DNA from: Io17-Chloro-G2 sp034420695
Lineage (GTDB): Bacteria; Chloroflexota; Dehalococcoidia; Lucifugimonadales; UBA3495
Reading direction: 5' to 3'
DNA length: 64,000 nt
Assembly (NCBI GenBank): GCA_034420695.1
Contig: DAOULB010000014.1
Span: forward strand, 1-64,000
The position numbers were made by a program, and so were the translations under genes. The stretch's first letter is position 1. Every line of letters starts with the position of its first letter. Below the pieces are notes generated by a model. The model was not told where the DNA came from and did no database searches. It was given only the letters and a program-made list of their open reading frames with translations. This document shows positions 1 through 8,461 of this stretch, piece by piece.

Positions 1-242
1 AACACCGGAATCGGTGTGGCGGTGGCGATGACCTGTTTCACCACCTCTTTCTCCACCACCTGCTCTACTTCGACCTCTCGTACCACTTCTTTGGTGACTT
101 GGATTTCTTTGATGACTTCCTTCTCCACCACGCGGGGTTCCGGCGCAGGGGCCGTCCCTCCGCAGGCAACGGCAACCACCAATGCCGCGGAAACCAGGAG
201 AAGTAGAAGATACTTGGGGTTATTGAGCCTGGGGATGCGCAT
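1..242 (-). CDS. N-terminus of a lipoprotein (partial, runs off the left edge)
   Basis: The reverse strand reads 80 codons from an ATG preceded by GGAGG about 9 bases upstream. Residues 11-26 are a hydrophobic signal segment ending in a lipobox-like AVAC, so Cys27 would be lipidated. After a short Ala/Pro linker comes an alternating charged/hydrophobic stretch (repeats such as VEKEV, REVEVEQV), probably a coiled spacer holding the mature domain off the membrane. Such spacers are common in extracellular solute-binding lipoproteins of Chloroflexota, so an ABC transporter substrate-binding protein is my guess. The functional domain lies outside the window. Confidence 0.7.
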   Translation of the reverse strand, partial: MRIPRLNNPKYLLLLLVSAALVVAVACGGTAPAPEPRVVEKEVIKEIQVTKEVVREVEVEQVVEKEVVKQVIATATPIPV

Positions 243-669
243 TTTCCGGACCTCCATTAACTTTGAAAACCGAACGGCGCACAGACCCAGGCAGTCGCAC
301 TCCATAAGTTGCTAGAAGCACTGCAAAGGTCCCTGGCCGGGAAAATCTTGGACGGTCCTCTTTCGAAATCCATTTCACTCCACGACCCAAACCGGCGTAC
401 CCATTGCCTCTCTATACGACGTTCTGGGTCAACCGGTTCTCGGACATCACCCGGAATTTTCGAATCTGGACCTGTCCCAAACCCATCCAGCGTTTCTGTA
501 CACCTTTAGACTCGAAGACGCTGGTTTGGGCCAACAGGTTCTAAAAGTGCCGGTAATATATGTTATGGTTTCTACCAATGTCAATAGCCGCGTATATCTG
601 GGACATATCTGGAAGCGGCTGCAAATGTGCTCTGCACGCAGCCCCCTCTCCGCCGAATCTCTACCGTTC
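243..669. other. Intergenic, nothing convincing
   Basis: About 430 bases between the starting lipoprotein gene and the end of the oxidoreductase. The short open frames here lack ribosome binding sites and protein-like composition. I see no RNA gene or strong terminator hairpin. Confidence 0.5.
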
Positions 670-1887
670 TCAGGCCAAGTCCACCGTCGGAGTCTGGTGA
701 GACAAATACACTTCCTTGCGTTCACGGCTGGACTCGAACAGGGACAGTAACACTTCCACCGTCGCCTTCCCCCACCTCCCGTCATTAACCGGGGGCCGCC
801 CTTCGATCACGGCATTATGGAACTCTTGGATTATTGCTTCCCGGCCGTCCAAGTCCGTCGGCATGGGAATATCGTGCTTTTCCGTCTGGCCGTACACCGT
901 GATCCCGTCAGAGGTGAATCGGACGTCTCCTTCGTCGAAGCTGGCAACGAAGGGTCCTCCCAGAAGCCAGCCTGACGGCCTTCCCTGGGTTCTGGCTTCC
1001 TGCTCGGCCCGGCCCGAGCCGCCAAATCGCCGGGAGCGCTTCATCTCTATTTCCGTAGCTTTATCCCCCGCTTGAATCAGCGCCCGCCGCGACCTGGCGT
1101 ATTCCGGCCTGTCCGGCCAAGCGTCCCCCTCATCTACACGGTGGGTGAACTCCCGTGAGTTGAAATGATCGTTGCCGCTGTAAACGGCATTGGTTGTGGC
1201 CCCATTCTCGAATTCCAGGAAACTGGAATAGCACCCAGCAACCGGGCGGGTCTGGTCCCAGGTCCCGGTCATTGCCCTCACGCTTCGAACCATCCCCCCC
1301 GCAATGGTGCGGAGAATGTCGAACATATGAGGGCCCTGCCTCCAGGGTACCCCACCTCCCAGTTCCGGCGTCAGTTCTTCTACGGTGCGGGGACTGTAGA
1401 GCCAATCGTTGTAATACCACCAGTTGACCATGCGGAGATTCCCCAATTCCCCGCTGCGCACCATGTCACGCACCTTCCGCACCCTGGGTGCAAAGCTGTG
1501 CTTGACGTTCACCCCGAGTTGCAGGCCGTTACGGTCCGCCGCTTCAATCATTGCGTCGGCGTCTTCCAAGTTCAGGGTCATCGGCTTTTCCACCAGCACG
1601 TGCTTGCCGCCGTTTAGCGCCATCAAGACGTGCTCCGTATGGAACTGGTTGGGAGTAGCCACGTATATAATGTCAGCATCGTTGCTGTTGCAAAGTTCCT
1701 CCGCAGACAGGTACGTCTTCCCCTCATACCTGCTGCTGAAGGCGTCCAGTTGTCCCTGGTCTATGTCCGCCGCCGCCGCCACGTGGTAACTCGGATTCCG
1801 GGCGAACTTCGGTATCATGGCGCTGGCGCCGCCGCCCAAACCAATTATTCCCACTCGTAGCGTCGGGGACTGTGGATTGCTCGTCAT
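670..1887 (-). CDS. Gfo/Idh/MocA family NAD(P)-dependent oxidoreductase
   Basis: A 405-residue protein of usual family length. It begins with a Rossmann strand-turn-helix (VGIIGLGGGASAM) for NAD(P) binding, followed by the family-typical segments ATPNQFHTEHV and GKHVLVEKPMTLN; the EKP lysine contributes to the active site. The C-terminal half is the alpha/beta domain that binds a sugar-, inositol- or aromatic-like substrate. I chose the ATG at 1887 because GGGAGGACAC precedes it; the frame stays open 42 codons further but that part has no site and no family resemblance. The exact substrate cannot be read from sequence. It is isolated between divergent and convergent neighbours. Confidence 0.9.
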   Translation of the reverse strand: MTSNPQSPTLRVGIIGLGGGASAMIPKFARNPSYHVAAAADIDQGQLDAFSSRYEGKTYLSAEELCNSNDADIIYVATPNQFHTEHVLMALNGGKHVLVEKPMTLNLEDADAMIEAADRNGLQLGVNVKHSFAPRVRKVRDMVRSGELGNLRMVNWWYYNDWLYSPRTVEELTPELGGGVPWRQGPHMFDILRTIAGGMVRSVRAMTGTWDQTRPVAGCYSSFLEFENGATTNAVYSGNDHFNSREFTHRVDEGDAWPDRPEYARSRRALIQAGDKATEIEMKRSRRFGGSGRAEQEARTQGRPSGWLLGGPFVASFDEGDVRFTSDGITVYGQTEKHDIPMPTDLDGREAIIQEFHNAVIEGRPPVNDGRWGKATVEVLLSLFESSRERKEVYLSHQTPTVDLA

Positions 1888-2344
1888 AGTGTCCTCCCAT
1901 TGGAGCCGGACTGGCGCCGGCCCTCCTAAGCTGGTTCTTGGCTCACACTTGAAGCAGTTGCCTTGAAAGGCATCCTCCTGTCTTTGCCGCCGGTTAGCCC
2001 TGCCGGTTGGCAACCGATTTTGAACATGGCCGCAAATCGTGTCAACCCCGGAGCCAACGTCATTCTCCTCACGAGTTCGCTTTGTTGCGGAAGCCTCTCA
2101 ACTTTGAACCCTCGGACTGTCCGTTGCATTCTTCCCTAAATCCGTAACATGCAACCTAAACGGGTCTATAATAATAGGTAGTGGAAGGTAGAAAGGTGGA
2201 ATTGGCAAGTGATGGCCCATTGGGACCATGCTCAGCCAACCGGCCATTCTCGATGCCTCTTGGTATGTCCCGGAAACCTGAGTTTGAGTGTGGATTCTCC
2301 AAAGACTGGCTTAGACTATGGACGAATCCCGGAGTGGGCCTCAA
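1888..2344. other. Divergent intergenic region
   Basis: Separates the minus-strand oxidoreductase from the plus-strand propeller gene, so both promoters should lie here. A TATAAT is visible at 2167-2172 on the plus strand; no good -35 hexamer sits at the usual spacing. Open frames inside it are not protein-like. Confidence 0.5.
2167..2172 (+). promoter_or_regulatory. Candidate -10 element (TATAAT)
   Basis: Perfect TATAAT on the side facing the propeller gene, about 170 bases upstream of its start. No convincing -35 partner, so this is a weak call. Confidence 0.3.
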
Positions 2345-3832
2345 ATGGTGGAAAACCAAGGCCAATTGGGCAATCAAAGTCCATCAACCGGGGAACAGGT
2401 CAGGGTTTGCCGCATTTGCGGCAGCCCTAATCCATTGAACGAGGGCAACTATTGCAACAACTGCTGGCTGCGGTTGGACCAGCCTCAGTTAGCCCCTCAA
2501 GACATTGCCCAGTCAAGATTTGCCCGGCGTGGCAGGGGTCTTTTCAGAAGGCGTCCCCTAGCTTTCATCGGTGTCGTGGTCGCGGTGCTGCTGGTCTGGC
2601 AGATTCTCGCCGCTTGGGACGTGACCCAGCGGGTGCTGCCCTCACCAAAACCCACCAATTCGGTCAGTGCCTACGCTGGTCCCGGAGGCTGGGGGCAGAC
2701 CGGAAGGACCCCTGAGAACTCCGCTTACATTGAAGAGTATCCACCGGTCGCGGACACCGTTGCCTGGACCTTCTCGGTCCCGCCTGCCGAGAGCAGCCCG
2801 GCCCCGCCTAGGCTCATTTCCGGCCCAGCTGTAGGCAATGGGCGAGTTTTCCTCACCACCGAAGACGGCCGCACCTTGGCTTTGGACCAGGCATCCGGCG
2901 AAGTGATTTGGGAGTACGAGTCCGGACTTCCGTCAACCTCTACCCCCGCCGTCGCTGGCGGGTTGGTGGTATTCGGTGCCCGGCCCGGACAGGTCTTCGC
3001 ATTGGACGAAAATTCCGGCGAGTTGCGATGGTTTGCCGACCTGGACAGCGCCATCGTTGCATCACCCATCGTGGAAGATGGCAGAGTGTACTTGGGAGCC
3101 GCCGACAACCACCTTTACGCCTTGGACGCTGCCACTGGCAACGAGTTATGGAGGTTCCTCGCCGACAATTGGGTGACGTCTCAAGTGGCCCAGTTCGGTG
3201 ACACTGTCGTGGTGACTACCTCAGGGAAGAAGGCCTACATCTTGGACGCCAAGACCGGACGCCAGCGCTTCGTCTATGACACCGGGGTGGTTCGAAATCT
3301 CTACGGCAGCGCCGCTATCCTTGACGACATTGCCTACATCCCTTCACACCGGGGAATGTTGTGGGCGGTCGAGCGAAATACTTCCTATCAGCCATTGGAG
3401 CAAAGGTTTTGGACAGCAAGGGTCAAGATGGCCGTCTGGTGGTCTCTTTTCAGTCCGCCGGTGCAGAAGGGCACGGTTTGGGTCAGTAGCCTGGGTGGAC
3501 GGGTGGTTCGCTCGCCAGCGGCAGCCCATGACAGGATTTTTGCCTCCGTACAGGACGGCAGGGTAGTTGGCTTGGACGCCAACACAGGAGAATTGGATTG
3601 GGAAACCAACCTGGGAGACCGGATAACCACCAGCCCGACGGTGGCCGGCGGTTCGGTCCTGGTTGGAACCCAGAGCGGGAAGGTTGCTGCAATGAACGCC
3701 GAATCGGGGATGTTGGAGTGGGATTTCCAACTGGCTGACTCCGCAATTTCCGGCAGGCCCATCGTCTCAAATGGAATGGTCTTGGTCCCGTCCCGTGACG
3801 GTAACCTCTATGCCCTTACCGCCGGTCCCTGA
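2345..3832 (+). CDS. Membrane-anchored PQQ-like beta-propeller with N-terminal zinc ribbon
   Basis: About 495 residues. Near the N-terminus is a zinc ribbon with two Cys-x2-Cys pairs (CRIC, then CNNC), then an Arg-rich stretch and one transmembrane helix (FIGVVVAVLLVWQIL). The rest is a series of propeller blades with the PQQ-repeat pattern (LDQASGEVIWEYE, LDENSGELRWFA, LDAATGNELWRF, LDAKTGRQRFVY, LDANTGELDWET). Topology predicts the ribbon in the cytoplasm and the propeller outside. No catalytic residues of quinoprotein dehydrogenases are evident, so a binding or scaffold role resembling BamB is likelier. I prefer the ATG at 2345 (GGAGTGGG upstream) over 2318. Confidence 0.8.
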   Translation: MVENQGQLGNQSPSTGEQVRVCRICGSPNPLNEGNYCNNCWLRLDQPQLAPQDIAQSRFARRGRGLFRRRPLAFIGVVVAVLLVWQILAAWDVTQRVLPSPKPTNSVSAYAGPGGWGQTGRTPENSAYIEEYPPVADTVAWTFSVPPAESSPAPPRLISGPAVGNGRVFLTTEDGRTLALDQASGEVIWEYESGLPSTSTPAVAGGLVVFGARPGQVFALDENSGELRWFADLDSAIVASPIVEDGRVYLGAADNHLYALDAATGNELWRFLADNWVTSQVAQFGDTVVVTTSGKKAYILDAKTGRQRFVYDTGVVRNLYGSAAILDDIAYIPSHRGMLWAVERNTSYQPLEQRFWTARVKMAVWWSLFSPPVQKGTVWVSSLGGRVVRSPAAAHDRIFASVQDGRVVGLDANTGELDWETNLGDRITTSPTVAGGSVLVGTQSGKVAAMNAESGMLEWDFQLADSAISGRPIVSNGMVLVPSRDGNLYALTAGP

Positions 3833-3861
3833 CCCTCCATCTGAGTACCAACCGGAAAACA

Positions 3862-3892
3862 GCAGGCCCCGGCTGGTATAGCCGGGGCCTGC
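3862..3892. terminator. Bidirectional terminator hairpin
   Basis: Perfect 13-bp stem, GCAGGCCCCGGCT (3862-3874) pairing with 3880-3892 around a 5-base loop, followed by CTTGTT on the plus strand. It lies between two convergent gene ends and probably serves both. Confidence 0.85.
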
Positions 3893-3921
3893 CTTGTTGC
3901 GTGCCTCGATAACGTCGCCAG

Positions 3922-5211
3922 CTAGTCTGCCAGCACCTCTTCGGCGGTGACTGTGACGGCTCCAATGTCCCGGTTTAGCACTGGACTGAACTTCGTGGCT
4001 CCCCCGCCGGGGCCTGCGCTGGACGCCAGTTGCGTGAACCTGGCATTGCGGTCCGTCCTGCTCAATCCCTCGGACTCTTCCGTGGGCAGGCGAAGGTACT
4101 CGTTTGATCCGGCATCGCGGAAGGTGTTCATCGGTTCTTCCCCCCGCTCCACCCTGGCTACGTTCTCCTCCAGCATCTGGCGGTACAGAATCAAGCCCTT
4201 GTCGGAGCGCCCCAGCGTCTCTGTGGAACGGTCGGCAATGGCTCCCTGGGTGTACCACATCACTATGTCCTGGCCGGCTGTGAAATCCAAGTAGGACCAG
4301 TCAGGCATGCCGCCGGGCTTCAACTCAGGCACGGGCACCTCGTAGAAAGGAATCGGTTCGTTGGAGGGTACTTTGGTGCCCGCCGCTGGCGAATAGGTGT
4401 AATACCAGATATGCAGGGTCTGGTAGTCGTCGATCGGTACCCGGTACTGGAAGCCCCCCACCTTCAATAGGTTGGGGAATACCAGTGGGTGACCCAGCTT
4501 CCAGTTGACGTCCTCCTCGGTTTCCCCTTCCAGTATCCGGCGCTTGATGATGCCGTGCTCGAACCGGTCGAATCCGATGAGTTGGTGGGGGGGAATCCGG
4601 CGTGCCCGCTCGGGTTGGCCCAGCTTGTTCCAAACATAGTTGGCAAAGTGCCCGTGCAGCCACTCCGCGTGCACCGGGTCCACCGAGTTTTCCATGATTT
4701 GCAGCCAGTTGCACGGCAGTACCGCCATGCCAATGTCCCGGTATACGTTGTCCCACACCAGCAGGTCCCACCGCGGCAACAACGGAGCAGGTTCGGGTCC
4801 CAAGTAGGCGAAGATCAGGCCGCCCAGTTCCTGCACCGGATAGGCCGTGGTGGGCGTCTTGTCTTTGAAAGACTCCAAGGGGTCCTCGGCCTTCTCGTAA
4901 GGCTGCTCCAAGCAACGGCCGGTGGTATCGAAGAGCCATCCGTGATAAGGACAGCGAATGCCCTCCTCCTCGCACATTCCGTAGACCATGTTGACCTTGC
5001 GGTGAGGACAAGACTCGGCGATCAGCCCCAGCCGGCCCTTCAGGTCCTTGAACAGCACCAAGTTCTCGCCTAGCAGACGGATGGGCTTGGTGTCGTTCTC
5101 TTCCAGTTGGGACATGGCCGCTATGGGGTGCCAGTACCTGCGCATCAAATCGCCCATCGGCGTGCCAGGCCCAACTCTGGTTAGTCTTTCGTTTTCCTCT
5201 ACGGTTAGCAT
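3922..5211 (-). CDS. Rieske [2Fe-2S] non-heme iron oxygenase, large subunit (copy 1)
   Basis: 429 residues. The Rieske centre is Cys68-x-His70 and Cys87-x2-His90 (CPHR ... CPYHGW). The mononuclear iron site shows Asp178-x2-His181-x4-His186 (DPVHAEWLH), as in the phthalate dioxygenase/vanillate demethylase group, which hydroxylate or O-demethylate aromatic carboxylates with electrons from a separate reductase. The start at 5211 follows a run of G bases and matches the two paralogues in this window, which share the opening MLTV(E/K)ENER. No ferredoxin or reductase gene lies nearby. The true substrate is unknown. Confidence 0.93.
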   Translation of the reverse strand: MLTVEENERLTRVGPGTPMGDLMRRYWHPIAAMSQLEENDTKPIRLLGENLVLFKDLKGRLGLIAESCPHRKVNMVYGMCEEEGIRCPYHGWLFDTTGRCLEQPYEKAEDPLESFKDKTPTTAYPVQELGGLIFAYLGPEPAPLLPRWDLLVWDNVYRDIGMAVLPCNWLQIMENSVDPVHAEWLHGHFANYVWNKLGQPERARRIPPHQLIGFDRFEHGIIKRRILEGETEEDVNWKLGHPLVFPNLLKVGGFQYRVPIDDYQTLHIWYYTYSPAAGTKVPSNEPIPFYEVPVPELKPGGMPDWSYLDFTAGQDIVMWYTQGAIADRSTETLGRSDKGLILYRQMLEENVARVERGEEPMNTFRDAGSNEYLRLPTEESEGLSRTDRNARFTQLASSAGPGGGATKFSPVLNRDIGAVTVTAEEVLAD

Positions 5212-5261
5212 TGCAACCCCCTTTTCGAATCTGTGGGTTTGTTCCAACGTTAGCAACGGGT

Positions 5262-5267
5262 ATTATA
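5262..5267 (-). promoter_or_regulatory. Candidate -10 element for Rieske copy 1
   Basis: Reverse-strand TATAAT about 50 bases upstream of the Rieske start. A TTGACA sits only two bases before it, too close to be its -35 element. Confidence 0.35.
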
Positions 5268-5285
5268 GTTGTCAACTTGGAACGA

Positions 5286-5747
5286 ATGACGGGGATTCTC
5301 CCGGCGTTTAGTAAAGACACTGCCTTGAAACGGACCTCTAACCTGCCAGACGTAACCCTTGAGTGCCTTGGCAGCAGGGCAGCAGGTGGAAAACCCTCTG
5401 TTTGGAAGGCCGCTTGGCGCGTCTTCAATCGGGGTGACTCCCCGGTACAAGCGCTGTCCTGCTGGCTGCCCCACGACCAGTTCAATAGCGAGAGGCTCCG
5501 GTTCCAGCCACCCCTCGAACTTCAGCCCTTCGGCACCTTAGACCTAGATATCATGGTCACCTGCGAAGAGCCGCCTGGAACATCCTTCGACGCCGCGTTC
5601 GTTATCCTCGAGATACTGTCCGAGGAAAGCCGTTGGCGCGTTTTTGCTCGCCATCTGATCACGGTCGCCGAAGATGGCATTCCCTATGCCGATTGCAAAT
5701 CGGTTACCATACAGCCGGCGTCGGGCTTCGACTCGTCGGGCAAATGA
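5286..5747 (+). CDS. Conserved-looking hypothetical protein
   Basis: 153 residues from the ATG at 5286. Composition is protein-like, with alternating hydrophobic strands in the middle (WKAAWRVFNRG, LDLDIMVTC, AAFVILEIL, WRVFARHLI) suggesting a beta-sandwich. No signal peptide, membrane helix or recognised motif. Divergent from Rieske copy 1. Only a weak ribosome binding site (GGAACGA) precedes the ATG. I do not recognise the family. Confidence 0.6.
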   Translation: MTGILPAFSKDTALKRTSNLPDVTLECLGSRAAGGKPSVWKAAWRVFNRGDSPVQALSCWLPHDQFNSERLRFQPPLELQPFGTLDLDIMVTCEEPPGTSFDAAFVILEILSEESRWRVFARHLITVAEDGIPYADCKSVTIQPASGFDSSGK

Positions 5748-5803
5748 GCCGAGGACCGGCTTCGCTGTGCATCCGGCTGGAAATCCCAACGGAGGTGAGC
5801 GTT

Positions 5804-6025
5804 ATGAACATGACCATCGAGGACAAGTCCGTTCTGGGGCGCATGGGCGGTTGATACCGCCGTTGAGGCGGAAGCTTCGAAGAGACCACTGGTATGGTCT
5901 CAAACACCCTGGGAATAGAGCATGAAGACCTGGTTGCTCTTCTCAAGCGGCTGGGTGCAGAATTCTCTGAAGACCGGGAATACCAGGAGCTCAGGGGCGC
6001 CCTACCGGAAGAGTGGCCCTTCTGA
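5804..6025 (+). other. 73-codon frame interrupted by two UGA codons (recoded, or broken small gene)
   Basis: A strong ribosome binding site (GGAGGTGAG) precedes ATG at 5804. The frame runs 16 codons to UGA at 5852-5854, hits a second UGA at 5864-5866, then continues without interruption to a UGA at 6023-6025. The distal 43 residues (ATG at 5894) look like a real acidic, helical protein ending in LPEEWPF, but that ATG has a poor binding site. The UGA region is GC-rich and can form alternative hairpins (GGCGGT/ACCGCC, or CCGCC/GGCGG). Options are a decayed gene, a short leader peptide followed by a small protein, or recoding. Not recognised. Confidence 0.35.
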
Positions 6026-6081
6026 CCAACGGATAATGCCCGACGAATAGTCCCCGGTCCCGGTTTGGGGCAAATGGGTGG

Positions 6082-6849
6082 TTATCGTGCGGGCCGGGCC
6101 AGCCGGACCTCCGGTTGGCGCAGCCTGATGGTCCCGGTGCACTCCCAGAATCTCCGGCGCCCGGTCATTGCCTGCACGTGGCCGTGCCACTCCAGCGTAT
6201 AGGCCGTCACTCCCAATCGCACAGCCTGCCGCACCCGTTCCTGTGTCTCGGCGTCGGTGGCAGCCGCCTGAATTACTTCTATCTGCCTGGCCCCGTGTTC
6301 CACGTCCTGTTCACCGTGTACTGCGTAGGTTTCGGCGGCCCTGGGAGAAAACCCGTAGTACCCTGTCAACTCCCGGTACACCTTCGCTGCTACTAGGGCG
6401 TGCTGGGCCTCCACCAAGCTCAACATTGCCAGCCCCTCCAATGAAGAGCGGTGCTGGCAGCAGCCGTTTATCATTTCGATGGCCGCAATGGTGCCTGGTG
6501 CGGAATCCGTATTGTCGGCCTGCTCCCGGCTGACGCCGCCCTCTTCTAGGAGCTGGAGCATTACGTCCAGGTGGGTGCGGGGGCGTGCGAACTCTTCTGA
6601 GAAATTGTCCAGCACTGCCTCCATGTGTTCGTAGCGTCTTTCCTTGACCGTGTTGATCAGAATGTAGCCCCAGTGAACGGGGTTGGTGCGCACCCGGTGA
6701 TAGTGCTGAATCTCACCCAGGATGATTTGCTCCGCTGTCCACTGATGGGTCAGGATGCCGTCGAACCAGGGGTGTTGCTCCATGGGCGCTTCGCCTGCGT
6801 ATTCCCACAACTCGGCAAGGAATTCATCGGGGGGCTTTACTGCCGTCAT
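6082..6849 (-). CDS. Heme-oxygenase-like (TENA/PqqC-type) iron-containing redox enzyme
   Basis: 255 residues, mostly helical, with His/Glu-rich helices typical of the heme-oxygenase-like fold that includes PqqC, TenA and diiron oxidases: EIQHYHRVRTNPVHWGYI, LSLVEAQHALVAAKVY and AVHGEQDVEHGARQI. The conserved Glu/His residues could ligate a diiron centre. The start at 6849 is set by GGGAGGAACG just upstream. It is divergent from Rieske copy 2, which hints at a shared oxidative pathway. The substrate is unknown; no pqq or thiamine genes are nearby. Confidence 0.75.
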   Translation of the reverse strand: MTAVKPPDEFLAELWEYAGEAPMEQHPWFDGILTHQWTAEQIILGEIQHYHRVRTNPVHWGYILINTVKERRYEHMEAVLDNFSEEFARPRTHLDVMLQLLEEGGVSREQADNTDSAPGTIAAIEMINGCCQHRSSLEGLAMLSLVEAQHALVAAKVYRELTGYYGFSPRAAETYAVHGEQDVEHGARQIEVIQAAATDAETQERVRQAVRLGVTAYTLEWHGHVQAMTGRRRFWECTGTIRLRQPEVRLARPAR

Positions 6850-6868
6850 AAACGTTCCTCCCTCGGTA

Positions 6869-6905
6869 GGCTCGGGGTAGTTGGCTCGGGGTAGTTGGCT
6901 CGGGG
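6869..6905. repeat. Tandem 14-bp direct repeat, 2.6 copies
   Basis: GGCTCGGGGTAGTT occurs at 6869-6882 and 6883-6896 exactly, with a truncated third copy at 6897-6905. It lies just upstream of the heme-oxygenase-like gene in the divergent promoter region. Probably replication slippage; a protein-binding role is possible but unsupported. Confidence 0.8.
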
Positions 6906-7041
6906 CAGGGGCCCGTGAGCACGGAAGAGGAAGAACCAAGAAGAATTCGGCCATGTTACCAGTCATATGTTATCGGGACTACCATTGAACCCCATTGGTT
7001 ATCTCTTTAATCGGCAGGGTTTATCGTCTGCCGAATTCGGT

Positions 7042-7047
7042 TATAAT
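7042..7047 (+). promoter_or_regulatory. Candidate -10 element for Rieske copy 2
   Basis: TATAAT 65 bases upstream of the Rieske start. The -35 region at 7020-7025 is a poor match. Confidence 0.35.
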
Positions 7048-7111
7048 GGCCCTTGCGCCGGTTCCGCCGGCGGATGAATACTCGCGTCACACTATTTCGG
7101 GAGGGCGGCTA

Positions 7112-8359
7112 ATGCTGACGGTCGAAGAGAACGAAAGACTTACCAAGGTTGGTCCGGGCACTCCGATGGGCGAGTTGATGCGGCGCTACTGGCATCCGGT
7201 CGCCGCCACTTCCGAGTTGGATGACAACCCGGTCAAGCAGGTGAAAATCCTGGGCGAGTCCTTGGTTCTTTACCGGGACCGACAAGGCAAGTACGGGCTC
7301 ATCGACGACACTTGCCCCCATCGCAGGATCTCCATGGTCTACGGAATCCCCGAGCCCGAAGGCCTCCGCTGCCCCTACCACGGCTGGCTCTTCGACGGCA
7401 CCGGGCAATGCCTGGAAATGCCCGCCGAGTCCCCGGAGAGCACCTTCCCCAGCCGGGTCAAGATAGCCGGATATCCGGTGGAAGAACTGGGCGGCCTCCT
7501 CTTCGCCTACTTGGGCCCCTTGCCCGCCCCCCTGGTTCCCCGGTGGGACCTCCTGGTTATGGAGAACGTCGTCAGGGACGTGGGAATCACCGAGATTCCC
7601 TGCAACTGGATGGCGCCCATGGAGAACTCCATGGACCCCACCCACGCCGAATGGTTGCACGGCTATTACTACAATTACGTCAACAGCACCAAGACCCAGA
7701 CAACCGAAAAGGACGTGCGCTCCGCCCGTGGTCTGCTGCCCACCCACGTGAAAATCGGGTTCGACGTATTCGACCACGGCATCATCAAGCGCCGTGTGCG
7801 CCAAGGAGGCTCCGAAGAGGACTTCGAATGGCGGGTGGGTCACCCCGTGCTGTTCCCGAACATCCTGAGAGTCGGCTGGACTTTCCAGATACGCGTGCCC
7901 ATCGACGACACCCACACTAACCACTACATGTACGGCGTTTACCCGGCCCCTCCCGGGGAGACCAACTACAAGCAGGAAAGTGTCCCGCACTACGACATAC
8001 CCATCCAGGATGAGACCGGCCGCTTCATTACCGACTTTGTGCTGGGCCAGGACCTGATGGCTTGGGTCACCCAGGGAGCGGTGGCCGAGCGTAACCTGGA
8101 GAAACTGGGCGGCTCGGACCGGGGCATTATTCTCTACCGCCGGTTGCTGCGGGAGCAGATGGCCATCGTCGAAGATGGCGGAGAGCCCATGAACGTATTC
8201 CGCGACCCGGAAAAGAACCAGTGCCTCGAGATACCGGTGGAAACCGACTTGATTGATATCGCCCGCAAGGGCCGGTTGGGGTCCGGTCAAGCGCCCTACA
8301 GTAAGCTCATCGACGAAATTGAAGCGCTGTGGGCCAACGCCCCCGCCGAAGCTGGATAA
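7112..8359 (+). CDS. Rieske [2Fe-2S] non-heme iron oxygenase, large subunit (copy 2)
   Basis: 415 residues, collinear with copies 1 and 3. Rieske ligands are Cys68, His70, Cys87 and His90; mononuclear iron ligands are Asp175, His178 and His183 (DPTHAEWLH). The ATG at 7112 follows GGGAGGGCGG. The opening residues MLTVEENERLT are shared with copy 1, and the CLEMPAESPESTFPS segment after the Rieske domain is identical in copy 3. The central and C-terminal parts, where substrate is bound, differ most, so the three probably act on related but distinct aromatics. No dedicated reductase is adjacent. Confidence 0.93.
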   Translation: MLTVEENERLTKVGPGTPMGELMRRYWHPVAATSELDDNPVKQVKILGESLVLYRDRQGKYGLIDDTCPHRRISMVYGIPEPEGLRCPYHGWLFDGTGQCLEMPAESPESTFPSRVKIAGYPVEELGGLLFAYLGPLPAPLVPRWDLLVMENVVRDVGITEIPCNWMAPMENSMDPTHAEWLHGYYYNYVNSTKTQTTEKDVRSARGLLPTHVKIGFDVFDHGIIKRRVRQGGSEEDFEWRVGHPVLFPNILRVGWTFQIRVPIDDTHTNHYMYGVYPAPPGETNYKQESVPHYDIPIQDETGRFITDFVLGQDLMAWVTQGAVAERNLEKLGGSDRGIILYRRLLREQMAIVEDGGEPMNVFRDPEKNQCLEIPVETDLIDIARKGRLGSGQAPYSKLIDEIEALWANAPAEAG

Positions 8360-8378
8360 GACCGCCGCTAACCTGGAG

Positions 8379-8412
8379 GGCCCAGCCGTTTCGCACTGCG
8401 GAGCGCTGGGCC
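8379..8412 (+). terminator. Probable terminator after Rieske copy 2
   Basis: Stem GGCCCAGC (8379-8386) pairs with GCTGGGCC (8405-8412), followed by TTTCACTT. The 18-base loop is long but can pair internally. Lies between two same-strand genes, so it may attenuate rather than stop transcription. Confidence 0.5.
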
Positions 8413-8461
8413 TTTCACTTGTCATACCGTCCGCCAGGCGCAGCCTCTGGAGGAAGCCAAT

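Noticed and set aside
5262..5275. TTGACA plus TATAAT as a full promoter
   Set aside because: The two hexamers are only two bases apart, so they cannot serve one sigma-70 promoter; only the -10 was kept.
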